14,915 nucleotides of DNA from Massilia sp. (GTDB lineage Bacteria; Pseudomonadota; Gammaproteobacteria; Burkholderiales; Burkholderiaceae_D), in NCBI GenBank assembly GCA_028291845.1, contig JAQGNM010000583.1, forward strand, positions 1-14,915, given 5' to 3'. Under the pieces are notes generated by a model. That model searched no databases. It saw only the letters and a list, made by a program, of their open reading frames with translations, and was not told the origin of the DNA. Within the stretch, counting starts at the first letter, position 1; every line of letters starts with the position of its first letter. Positions 7,917-14,901 of this stretch are shown here, piece after piece. The translations under genes were made by a program, and so were the position numbers.

Positions 7917-9532
7917 CAATGATCCTCGTCTTTCGAGAACGCAAGCAGTTCCCGGTACATTGCCAAGCTACGTGGCGACATTTCGCGCGACAGCGGATCG
8001 GCTTCGGGCGCCTCGGCCAATTCGGACTGCGAGGGGGAGTACATTATTTGTAGCAGACGCGAATACAACTGCGGATGGCGTGCCACGATCCTGCGTGCCA
8101 CCCGCTTGAGTGCTGGACGGCGCAATACCAGACGCACCGTTTGCCGTACCAGCGCAGTCGTCGACACACGCACGAATTGCGGTGAAGCAGCCAGTGCCAG
8201 CAAGCGCCGGCTTTTGCCGATCAGATGAGCGGCGCTGGCGAGCGCGCTGCGGCGCTGCTGTAGCGCGCTCAACTGGGTGCGAAACATCTCGGACTGCGAT
8301 TCCATGTGCGTCAGCCGACCTTCCAACCAAGCGACATGCGCGGCAAGACGGGCGGCCTCTTCCACTGTGCGCTGGTGCGATTGCAGTATCTTCTCGACTT
8401 CCGAGCGCAGTTGACCGGCGGCCTGCGTTTTCATCAGTTGTATGGCACGGTCCGCGTATGCCTCGGTGCGCCGCACCATTGTTTCCGACTCAGAAACCCG
8501 CTTCGTCAATGAGCCGACCTGCTCGTTCAGCCCGCCGAACTGATCCGCGAACTGCTCCCGCAACGAACCGAGTTGCATAGTCAGTTGCTCGTGCCGCTCG
8601 GTAAATCGGTTGTCGCTCGATTTGATATCGGCCAGGACCGCTTCGATGCCGGCGATATTTGTCGCGATCGCAATCGTGGCCTGATGCACATGTGCCATTT
8701 GCGCATCGACGATGGCAAGTTGTTCTTGTACCACCGTCGCGTCCGTGGCCTGGCGATCGCGCACCTGGCGCAACTGTTCACGCGCATCGTCTTGCTGCTG
8801 CTCGTAATGTTGAGCAACCTCGTGCAGGTCAATACCATGCCGGGTCGCAAAGATGGCATCGTGCGTAGCCATTTGTGCATGGGGGGCGGCTTTTTGCGCC
8901 ACCACACCGTAGTCTGGACTGACCCCTGCGAGGACGTCGAACAGCGTCAACGGGCCAGCCTCGCGTATGTGCGTCGATTCCTGAAGGCGCAGGACAGTGT
9001 GACGGGCGAAGCCGCCGAATTCAACGGCAAAGGCCAGCAGTTTTGGGGGCAGGGGTCGCAAATGCGACGGATCATCGTAAAACGAGGACGTCCCGACGAC
9101 AAGGTTTTCGGGATTCGGCGTTTCCATAATCAGTAGGCCGCCCGGCTGCAAGACACGCAATGCTTCGCTGATCAAGGTTTGCACTTGCGCGAAAGCGATA
9201 TGTTCGACCAGATGAAATGCCGATACCACTGCGACGCTGCAGTCGGCGCGCAGGCGCAGGATCTCGAGAGCATCGCCGTGGGTTGCCCGCAAACCACGCT
9301 CGCGGCAGGCATCGAGCATACCTTCGTCGAGATCGACACCTTCCGCGATGAAGCCGGCCTCATCCAGTAGTTCCAGCCACTCGCCGCGTCCGCAACCAAG
9401 ATCGAGCGCGACCGCGGCACCGGACTGGCTCAACGGTGCGACGAAGGGGAGATAGGCGGTCAGACGGGACCGGATAACGCTGCGGGCGCCGCGGTAGCGA
9501 TCTTCGAAAGCGCGGTAAAACCAGTCGCTCAT
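7916..9532 (-). CDS. SAM-dependent methyltransferase with long coiled coil (putative polysaccharide chain terminator)
   Basis: 538 residues in three parts. Residues 1 to about 190 are a class I methyltransferase: motif I is LDLGCGRGEW (43-52), the acidic end of strand 2 is GVDLDEGM (65-72), SAFHLVEHI (104-112) and the METPNPEN loop (136-143) follow. From about 236 to 440 the sequence is rich in Gln, Glu, Arg and Ala with heptad-like spacing, indicating a long coiled coil. The last ~100 residues contain a strongly basic, amphipathic stretch (RLVLRRPALKRVARRI) that could bind membrane lipids or a partner. Known chain terminators of ABC-exported O antigens, such as E. coli WbdD, cap the chain end by methylation (plus phosphate in O9a) and use a coiled coil to set length. 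No kinase domain is seen here. The ATG overlaps the wzt stop by four bases, which supports a functional link. The terminator role is an inference. Confidence 0.85.
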   Translation of the reverse strand: MSDWFYRAFEDRYRGARSVIRSRLTAYLPFVAPLSQSGAAVALDLGCGRGEWLELLDEAGFIAEGVDLDEGMLDACRERGLRATHGDALEILRLRADCSVAVVSAFHLVEHIAFAQVQTLISEALRVLQPGGLLIMETPNPENLVVGTSSFYDDPSHLRPLPPKLLAFAVEFGGFARHTVLRLQESTHIREAGPLTLFDVLAGVSPDYGVVAQKAAPHAQMATHDAIFATRHGIDLHEVAQHYEQQQDDAREQLRQVRDRQATDATVVQEQLAIVDAQMAHVHQATIAIATNIAGIEAVLADIKSSDNRFTERHEQLTMQLGSLREQFADQFGGLNEQVGSLTKRVSESETMVRRTEAYADRAIQLMKTQAAGQLRSEVEKILQSHQRTVEEAARLAAHVAWLEGRLTHMESQSEMFRTQLSALQQRRSALASAAHLIGKSRRLLALAASPQFVRVSTTALVRQTVRLVLRRPALKRVARRIVARHPQLYSRLLQIMYSPSQSELAEAPEADPLSREMSPRSLAMYRELLAFSKDEDH

Positions 9533-10752
9533 CGTGCGATCTCGATATGCGGTTCGAGCCAGGTATTGCCGACAAATGGCTTGCGATTCATATTGTTAAC
9601 GATAAAAAGATAGGCCAGGTCGCGCCATTCATAATTGTCCGCCAGATGCGTCTCGGTGCTGGTCAATGCGGTTGTAATCGAATAACTGCCATCGCCGAGA
9701 TTGAGCGGAAATCGGAAACGAAATTCCAGTTTTTCTCCAGCCTGCACATCGTGTAGCACTTGGTCGAGATGGTAGGTATTGGTGCCGAATATCGGCTGCC
9801 CAAGACGGTCCTTGATCATGTAGCCAAGCACCAGCCGGGGTACCGCCGTGTTGACTCGGACCACGATGCGTAACATCACCGCTTCGCCGACGTTGACCAT
9901 TTCAAGCGGCGCGCCGGCTGTATTTTCCAGGGTGATCGCGGTTACCGAGGCTTCCCCTGTCCCCGAGGTCGTCTGCACACGTCCTGCATCGTTCACGCTC
10001 TGCGATACGGTCGAATTCTCGCGTTCGGCAATCAGCGCATTGTAATAGTCCATGACCTCGTCCGGCGCGCCTTGCTTGACCAGGCTGCCGCCGTCGAGCA
10101 GCAAAGCGCGATCACAGATGGCCTGCATGGCGACGCGATCATGGCTGACAATCAGCAGCGTGGTGCCGAGCTCCCTGAACTGGCGGATTCGTTCGAAACT
10201 GCGGTGCTGAAAATAGGTGTCGCCTACCGACAGGGCCTCGTCGATAATCAGGATGTCGGGGCGACGCGCGGTCGCAACGCTGAATGCCAGTCGGACCTGC
10301 ATGCCGGACGAATATACACGCACAGGTTGATCGATATAATCGCCGATGCCTGCGAACTCTTCGATGCCGGGCATCAGAGTGTCGATTTCTTCGACGCTCA
10401 GTCCGATCAATTGGCCAGCCATGTAGGCGTTCTGGCGCCCCGTGAATTCCGGATGAAAGCCCATCCCCAACTCGAGCAGCGCAGCGACTCGGCCGTGCAT
10501 TGTGACGGCCCCCGTGCTTGGCTGGGTCGTGCCGGTAATGAGTTTGAGCAGGGTGCTCTTGCCGGCCCCGTTGATACCGATAATGCCGACCGCTTCGCCG
10601 CGCGACAACTGAAAGCTGATGTCGCGCAGGACCCACTTGAGGGTGTGACGGGGGCCGCGGAACGGCATGACCCATTCCTGAAGGCGCGACCATCGGGTGT
10701 AGTACTGTTTATAGGCCTTTCCCAGATGCGAGACGATGACACTGCCCATCAT
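9529..10752 (-). CDS. wzt: Polysaccharide ABC transporter ATP-binding protein Wzt, with C-terminal glycan-binding domain
   Basis: ATPase that powers export of a lipid-linked polysaccharide through Wzm. Read from the ATG at 10752 it has 407 residues. The nucleotide-binding domain shows Walker A GINGAGKST (about 59-67), the signature SSGMQVRLAF, Walker B ILIIDEALSVGD and the switch His in LIVSHD. Residues from about 255 form an extra beta-rich domain with VGEAVMLRIVV, GYMIKDRLGQPIFGTNT and LGDGSYSITTAL. This matches the Wzt C-terminal domain that in E. coli O8/O9a-type systems binds the modified non-reducing end of the finished chain. The start was placed where ATG overlaps the wzm TGA (ATGA, 10749-10752), because the frame remains open upstream but there lies inside wzm and looks non-coding. 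A second ATG follows immediately. The 3' end overlaps the methyltransferase gene by four bases. Confidence 0.95.
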   Translation of the reverse strand: MMGSVIVSHLGKAYKQYYTRWSRLQEWVMPFRGPRHTLKWVLRDISFQLSRGEAVGIIGINGAGKSTLLKLITGTTQPSTGAVTMHGRVAALLELGMGFHPEFTGRQNAYMAGQLIGLSVEEIDTLMPGIEEFAGIGDYIDQPVRVYSSGMQVRLAFSVATARRPDILIIDEALSVGDTYFQHRSFERIRQFRELGTTLLIVSHDRVAMQAICDRALLLDGGSLVKQGAPDEVMDYYNALIAERENSTVSQSVNDAGRVQTTSGTGEASVTAITLENTAGAPLEMVNVGEAVMLRIVVRVNTAVPRLVLGYMIKDRLGQPIFGTNTYHLDQVLHDVQAGEKLEFRFRFPLNLGDGSYSITTALTSTETHLADNYEWRDLAYLFIVNNMNRKPFVGNTWLEPHIEIAR

Positions 10753-11549
10753 AATTCGTCCACCATTTCGCCGGCACGTTTGCGAAACAATCGCAGGCCA
10801 AAGACGCACAACAGCAAGGACAGTCCGGCGACGGGCAACAGACTTCCCCAGTCCGGCATATCGCCGCGCAGCAAAATCGCTTGATACGCCGTCACCAGTG
10901 TCGCCATCGGATTCCAAGCCAGCATACTGCGTACTTCTGCCGGCAGGGCGCTGACCGGATACACGATCGGCGTGAACCAGAACCAGAACTGCAGCAGGAT
11001 CGTGAAAAATTGGCCGACATCGCGAAAGAACACATTCAGGACGCCAACAATGATACCCAATGATATCGCCAGTATGATTTGAATTAACAATACCGGAACC
11101 ATTGCCAGATAAGCCCAGCCAGGAAAGGAATTCGACAGCGCTAAAAATACCGTGAACAGGAAGAAAACAATCCCGAAATTAACGCAGGCATTCAATACGA
11201 CGATGATGGGGAGGCACAAGCGGGGAAACTGCAGCTTTTTAAGCAGATTGGCGTGTTCGATAAAAACTGTTTGACTGCGGCCGGTAATTTCAGCAAACAA
11301 ACCCCAGGTCAGGGTGCCTGCGCATAAATATATGCTGTAGCTGAAAGGTGAAGCGGAGCCGGCAAGACGATTGCCCATCACCTGGGAGAACACCAGGGTA
11401 TAAACCAGGATCATTGCCAACGGATTGAGCACCGCCCACACTGCACCAAGCATGGAACTGCGGTACTTGGTCTGGAATTCGCGCTTGACGCTGCCGCTGA
11501 TGAACCCGCGATAACGCCATACGCTTGCGAACAGGGAAGGGAGGGTCAT
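10749..11549 (-). CDS. wzm: Polysaccharide ABC transporter permease Wzm (ABC-2 type)
   Basis: Inner-membrane channel subunit that works with Wzt to move a polyprenyl-linked polysaccharide to the periplasm. Read from the ATG at 11549 it has 266 residues, the usual size. An N-terminal amphipathic stretch (RYRGFISGSVKREFQTKYR) leads into about six spans, including LGAVWAVLNPLAMILVYTLV, a span beginning FSYSIYLCAGTL, and FTILLQFWFWFTPIVYPV near the C-terminus. That last region, followed by a reentrant-like loop and WNPMATLVTAYQ, is characteristic of the O-antigen/teichoic-acid export family. A GTG at 11561 would add four residues; the ATG fits family N-termini better. It is the first gene of the minus-strand operon and overlaps wzt by four bases. 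Whether the cargo is O antigen, capsule or another glycan cannot be decided from this gene, but the Wzt domain favours an O-antigen-like chain. Confidence 0.94.
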   Translation of the reverse strand: MTLPSLFASVWRYRGFISGSVKREFQTKYRSSMLGAVWAVLNPLAMILVYTLVFSQVMGNRLAGSASPFSYSIYLCAGTLTWGLFAEITGRSQTVFIEHANLLKKLQFPRLCLPIIVVLNACVNFGIVFFLFTVFLALSNSFPGWAYLAMVPVLLIQIILAISLGIIVGVLNVFFRDVGQFFTILLQFWFWFTPIVYPVSALPAEVRSMLAWNPMATLVTAYQAILLRGDMPDWGSLLPVAGLSLLLCVFGLRLFRKRAGEMVDEL

Positions 11550-11711
11550 GTCAAAAAGCACGCGTGAATAGGAAATGCGATATCGTCGAACCAGAAAAAG
11601 TCTTAATCAAGCCTTGACAGCGTGCCGTTTGCAAAGGCGACTGCAACGGTAATTTCGCAGCAGAAGTGACTGCTTCAGTAGTGTTCCCTAATGTGGGGAA
11701 ATCGCTTCTCC

Positions 11712-11720
11712 AGTATAGCA
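11712..11720 (-). promoter_or_regulatory. Candidate extended -10 promoter element for the wzm operon
   Basis: On the minus strand this reads TGCTATACT, an extended -10 (TGn plus TATACT, one mismatch from TATAAT). No good -35 hexamer lies 16-18 bp upstream, as is common with extended -10 promoters. Transcription would start near 11705 and give a leader of about 155 nt before the wzm ATG. No ops/JUMPstart element was found in that leader. The element is identified by eye only. Confidence 0.35.
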
Positions 11721-11899
11721 CGACGCGGCCTTCGTCCGCCGACGAGTTGGGTAGGGCAACATAAGTTATGCCAGGGGCGTCACACTGTTTATTAGGAATT
11801 TCCCGGCTTCGATTGCGCGCTCTCTTGAGGCGATTGTTGATGGTTATAAACGCGCATGTTGGCAATATCGAGGGCGGCAGACATTCGATCTGCGCCGAA

Positions 11900-11920
11900 G
11901 CGCACCCTTCAGCGGTGCGC
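11900..11920. repeat. Perfect 7-bp inverted repeat (hairpin) in the intergenic region
   Basis: GCGCACC (11900-11906) pairs exactly with GGTGCGC (11914-11920) around a 7-nt loop, CTTCAGC. No T-tract follows on either strand, so it is not an intrinsic terminator. The right arm contains the first copy of a 9-bp direct repeat, AGCGGTGCG, at 11911-11919; the second copy is at 11937-11945. It could be a regulator site or an RNA structure, or chance in GC-rich DNA. Confidence 0.4.
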
Positions 11921-12266
11921 GAAGTTCTGGCTGCGAAGCGGTGCGAGCGGCCGCATCGCAGGAATCATCAGAGCAATGACTGGCATGCAATCGGCGGCGT
12001 TGCGATAAACGGTTTGCGCCTCGCGCAGAACTGGCTTACCCTTGGCGGAGGCCCGCGACGCGGATCGGCCAGACTGCCACTTGTTTTATTTAAATGCGTA
12101 GCTTCACTGTCAGAATATTGCGGCGACGATGCACTTTGGCATTCGCGCCTGTTCTGCAATAATACGGGCGGGATGCGAGGATGTCAGCCGGGAGCGTTTT
12201 TCAATTCCCTCACAAATCACAGCGCTTCGCCAGAATCTTTTTGTTCAAGCTGAGCTTCTTCGTTCG

Positions 12267-12272
12267 TATATT
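12267..12272 (+). promoter_or_regulatory. Candidate -10 box for the GNAT/PIG-L operon
   Basis: TATATT lies 55 bp before the GNAT start codon in an AT-rich patch. A weak -35-like TTCAAG (12244-12249) is 17 bp upstream, matching the consensus at three of six positions. The assignment is by eye and depends mainly on the -10 match and its position. Confidence 0.28.
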
Positions 12273-12287
12273 GGCGAAATCTTTCAA

Positions 12288-12304
12288 TGCCGGCCCACCC
12301 GGCA
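12288..12304 (+). promoter_or_regulatory. Stem-loop in the leader of the GNAT gene
   Basis: TGCCGG (12288-12293) and CCGGCA (12299-12304) form a perfect 6-bp GC-rich stem around a CCCAC loop, ending 22 nt before the ATG at 12327. No T-run follows, so termination is unlikely. The hairpin would lie in the mRNA leader if transcription starts near 12279, and could affect translation or stability. No function is established. Confidence 0.35.
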
Positions 12305-12326
12305 GGAAACTGCGAGTTAATGAGCT

Positions 12327-13172
12327 ATGCACTTTTTTCCTATCAAGTTTGACCAAACGTCGCTGACGCAATACAGCCAGTTGTTCCTCGAGTGTTTCCC
12401 CGGTGCGGGAGCGCGATTTACACCGGCGTATCTGGAGTGGCTCTATGTGGCAAATCCCGACGGGCAAGCGCTTGGTTTCGATGCTTATGAGGGGGACGAA
12501 CTCGCTGCGCACTACGTCTGCGTGCCCGCTCGCGCTCGGGTTCAAGGCGAGGAGGTGTCGGTGTTGTTGTCGCTAAATACGGCGACGCGGCCGCGGTACC
12601 AGGGAAAGGGATTGTTCACAAAACTTGCGGCGATGACTTATGAGGCAGGATCGATCGGCGGCTACGACGGTGTGTATGGTGTTGCCAATGCCAACAGTAC
12701 TCCTGGGTTCACGCGCAAGCTCGGATTTCAGTTGGTTCGTCCGCTTGACGCGCTGGTCGGCGTCGGCCGACTTGGCACTGCGCTGGCCGGCAGCACTCAG
12801 TCCTCATCATTCGAGCGCCTTTGGCGCCCCGAGTCGCTGGCGTGGCGCTGCGCCAATCCTGTTAGTCCAGTACAGTCGCGCACTAACGGGGCGCTGACGC
12901 AGTTATTCGCCCCCGCGCTCCCGCTGGCTTCGGCCTACGCAGAACTTGCAATTGTGCCGCCGGCGCTGCCACGGGGTGCACCGCGGTCGCCAGTGCGTTT
13001 GTTTCTCGGTTTGGTACCGGACGCGTTGCGCGGATTCGGCAGCTATGCAAGCATTCCAGCGCGGCTGCGGCCGTCGCCACTTAATTTGATTTACCGTTCT
13101 TTTACGCCGCGGGTCACTAGCCTCGATCCGTCGGCCATCAATTTCTCTTTTATTGACTTCGATGCCTACTGA
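12327..13172 (+). CDS. GNAT-family acyltransferase, probably acting on a glycan
   Basis: 281 residues. Residues about 50-137 form a GNAT core: central strands with EGDELAAHYVCVPARARVQG, then TATRPRYQGKGLFTKL, whose RYQGKG (90-95) is the acyl-CoA pyrophosphate-binding R/Q-x-x-G-x-G motif, then GVANANSTPGFTRKLGF (118-134), the usual strand-5/helix-4 region ending in LGF. The half after about residue 140 has no motif I recognise and may be a degenerate second domain. Proteins of this style often sit in polysaccharide loci and are presumed to N- or O-acylate sugars, but the substrate is unknown. The ATG at 12327 has no strong Shine-Dalgarno. The gene is divergent from wzm and its 3' end overlaps the deacetylase gene by 11 nt, implying coordinated expression. 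Confidence 0.82.
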   Translation: MHFFPIKFDQTSLTQYSQLFLECFPGAGARFTPAYLEWLYVANPDGQALGFDAYEGDELAAHYVCVPARARVQGEEVSVLLSLNTATRPRYQGKGLFTKLAAMTYEAGSIGGYDGVYGVANANSTPGFTRKLGFQLVRPLDALVGVGRLGTALAGSTQSSSFERLWRPESLAWRCANPVSPVQSRTNGALTQLFAPALPLASAYAELAIVPPALPRGAPRSPVRLFLGLVPDALRGFGSYASIPARLRPSPLNLIYRSFTPRVTSLDPSAINFSFIDFDAY

Positions 13173-13959
13173 ATCGACTGGCGTAGGGGGTGTGGCGCTG
13201 TTTCTGTTTGCCCACCAGGACGACGAATTCGGCGTATTCGACGTAATCGAGCAATGCCGAAGCCGCCAGATGCAGATCGAGTGTGCTTATTTCACTCGAG
13301 GAACACCCGAGTTGAGGGCGCGCCGCAATGAGGAATCGCGCCGCGTGTTGCACACGCTTGGAGTCTCCGAGCGGATGATCGCGTTCGCCGGCGATGAACT
13401 GGGCATCGACGACGGCAAATTGTCCCTGCATCTTGACGTCGCCTTCGCGTGGCTGCTGGCCTGGGCTGCGCGATCTGAAAAAATCGACCTTATTTGCATA
13501 CCAGCGTGGGAAGGAGGGCATCACGACCACGATGCTCTGCACGCACTTGCGGTTGGCATGGCCGAGAAAGTGGGCATGCTTGCTCGGTTGCGGCAGTATG
13601 CCCTGTACAACCGCCGCAAGCGTATCGGCCCATTTTTCAATGTATTGTCACCGTTGGCGGAAAACGGCGACATATACAGCAACGTGATCGGATGGCGAAA
13701 GCGTTTCAAATACTTGCGTTTGTGCCTTAGCTACCCGTCGCAACGGGGGACCTGGATAGGATTGTTCCCATTCGTACTGTTGCGCTACCTCGTACACGGC
13801 ACGCAAACGCTACAAAAGGTCGATCCGCAGCGGATTCTGGAACGTCCCCATCCCGGCCTTTTGTATTACGAGTACCGCCAATTCGAACGATGGGACCGCA
13901 TGGCGGCGCGCTTGAAGGCGTGGCGTGACTCAGCGAAGTCGGGACCAGGCATCGAGTGA
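13162..13959 (+). CDS. PIG-L/LmbE-family N-deacetylase
   Basis: 265 residues from the ATG at 13162. The zinc-binding signature AHQDDE (17-22; family consensus AHPDDE, with Gln replacing Pro) follows a hydrophobic first strand. RNEESRRVLHTLGV (55-68) is the conserved helix after strand 2, and WEGGHHDHDA (116-125) supplies the third metal ligand and catalytic His in an HxDH arrangement. Family members remove acetyl groups from GlcNAc-type sugars or related N-acyl substrates. No signal peptide is seen, so it probably acts in the cytoplasm on a nucleotide-sugar or lipid-linked intermediate. The C-terminal third is basic and aromatic-rich, with a hydrophobic stretch (GLFPFVLLRYLV, about 196-207) that may touch the membrane. 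An in-frame TTG lies at 13153. Overlap with the GNAT gene suggests the two act on the same amino-sugar; that is inference. Confidence 0.88.
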   Translation: MPTESTGVGGVALFLFAHQDDEFGVFDVIEQCRSRQMQIECAYFTRGTPELRARRNEESRRVLHTLGVSERMIAFAGDELGIDDGKLSLHLDVAFAWLLAWAARSEKIDLICIPAWEGGHHDHDALHALAVGMAEKVGMLARLRQYALYNRRKRIGPFFNVLSPLAENGDIYSNVIGWRKRFKYLRLCLSYPSQRGTWIGLFPFVLLRYLVHGTQTLQKVDPQRILERPHPGLLYYEYRQFERWDRMAARLKAWRDSAKSGPGIE

Positions 13960-14007
13960 GGAAAGTCGAGCACGCGTCATTGCCGTCGCTTGCATGCAGA
14001 CTCGCTT

Positions 14008-14901
14008 TTAGTGAACATCCGCTGCCGCACACGCCGGGCACGACACTTCATACACATACCGCGGATCCAACTGCTGCCTTGGCGTCACCACCGCCCGGCA
14101 AGCAAAACACTGCACCGTCACGCTCGGTTGCAGTTGCGGCGTCAGGGCCGTCCTGTAATCGAACACGAAACAGTCGCCCGTGTAGTGATCGCCACCGACC
14201 TCCTCAAAATATTTGAGGATGCCGCCTTCTAACTGGTAGACGCTGTCGTAGCCGATGTTTTGCATGTGGATCGCGGCTTTTTCGCAGCGGATGCCGCCGG
14301 TGCAGAAGGTGACGACGGTTTTGTCGGCCAGCGCGTCCTTGTTGGCGGCGATCACCTCGGGGAATTCGGTGAATTTTTCGATGCGGTAGTCGATGGTGTT
14401 ATTAAAAGTGCCGACGTCGACTTCGAAGGCGTTGCGGGTGTCGACCATCACCACCGGCTTGCCGTTGTCGTCGTGGCCCTGGTCGAGCCAGCGTTTCAGG
14501 GTGGTGGGCGCCACCGCCGGGGCGCGGCCCAGTTCGGGCTTGATCAGGGGCATGCGCATGGTGATGATCTCTTTCTTGATCTTCACCAGCATGCGCTTGT
14601 GCGACTGCTCGGCCGAATAGCTTTCCTTGATTTCGAGGTCGGCGAAACGCGCATCGCTGCGTACCCAGGCCATGAAAGCGTCGATGTTCTCGCGCGTGCC
14701 CGACAAAAACATGTTGATGCCCTCGGGCGTCAACAGGATCGTGCCCCTGAGTCCCAGTTCATGGCACAGGTCCTGGTACTGCGGGCGCATCTCTTCGAGG
14801 TTCTCGAGGGTGATGAACTTGTAGGCGGCGATGTTGACGAGCTGCGCGGCGGCGGCACTGGCCTGCGCCTCGGCGGCAGCGTGGTCGGTGGTGGCGTGCA
14901 T
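14008..14901 (-). CDS. trhO: tRNA uridine(34) hydroxylase, TrhO/YceA family rhodanese-domain protein
   Basis: Cytoplasmic enzyme of about 297 residues. In E. coli and B. subtilis members, TrhO makes 5-hydroxyuridine at wobble position 34 of tRNA in an oxygen-dependent reaction. Seen here: an N-terminal acylphosphatase-like domain with GLRGTILLTPEGIN (about 50-63) and FLSGT, then a rhodanese domain with VMVDTRNAFEVDVGTF and the active loop FCTGGIRCEKA (Cys near 200 and 206). Near 264-290 two Cys pairs (CFAC and CPAC) form the family's probable zinc site. All key residues are present and length is normal. The ATG at 14901 is preceded by only 14 bases in the window, so the promoter is outside. 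It faces the PIG-L gene across 48 bp that contain no obvious terminator. It is a housekeeping neighbour, not part of the glycan locus. Confidence 0.95.
   Translation of the reverse strand: MHATTDHAAAEAQASAAAAQLVNIAAYKFITLENLEEMRPQYQDLCHELGLRGTILLTPEGINMFLSGTRENIDAFMAWVRSDARFADLEIKESYSAEQSHKRMLVKIKKEIITMRMPLIKPELGRAPAVAPTTLKRWLDQGHDDNGKPVVMVDTRNAFEVDVGTFNNTIDYRIEKFTEFPEVIAANKDALADKTVVTFCTGGIRCEKAAIHMQNIGYDSVYQLEGGILKYFEEVGGDHYTGDCFVFDYRTALTPQLQPSVTVQCFACRAVVTPRQQLDPRYVYEVSCPACAAADVH

Larger units (their letters stand above)
11550..12326. other. Intergenic region of about 777 bp between divergent transcription units; no convincing gene
   Basis: The longest open frames here (for example 11768-12253 on the plus strand and 11551-11865 on the minus strand) have no recognisable domain, poor codon bias for a GC-rich genome and odd composition. 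I see no transposase, tRNA or inverted-repeat ends. The region holds candidate promoters for both flanking operons, a 7-bp-stem hairpin at 11900-11920, a 9-bp direct repeat nearby and a 6-bp-stem hairpin at 12288-12304. Several short AT-rich patches (around 12083-12095 and 12230-12275) stand out from the GC-rich surroundings. It may be a regulatory region, the remains of a lost gene, or both. Confidence 0.6.

Noticed and set aside
10753..10917. N-terminal extension of Wzt (about 55 extra residues)
   Set aside because: The frame stays open upstream, but this stretch lies inside wzm, has no Wzt-like sequence, and the ATGA overlap at 10749-10752 is the natural start.
11551..11865. Minus-strand open frame of about 104 codons running into the wzm start
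   Set aside because: No recognisable motif, unlike any known first gene of such operons. It overlaps the wzm start region and the candidate promoter, so it is probably chance.
11768..12253. Plus-strand open frame of about 161 codons in the intergenic region
   Set aside because: Composition (many Arg, Cys, Ser, His) looks like non-coding GC-rich DNA, with no domain recognised. A remnant gene cannot be excluded without a translated search.
12129..12320. Plus-strand open frame of 63 codons ending 6 bp before the GNAT start
   Set aside because: Its spacing suggests a leader gene, but its codon use is not GC3-rich, no domain is recognisable, there is no clear ribosome-binding site, and the candidate -10 box and leader hairpin lie inside it.
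13960..14007. Possible terminator between the convergent PIG-L and trhO genes
   Set aside because: No GC-rich inverted repeat followed by a T-tract is visible on either strand.
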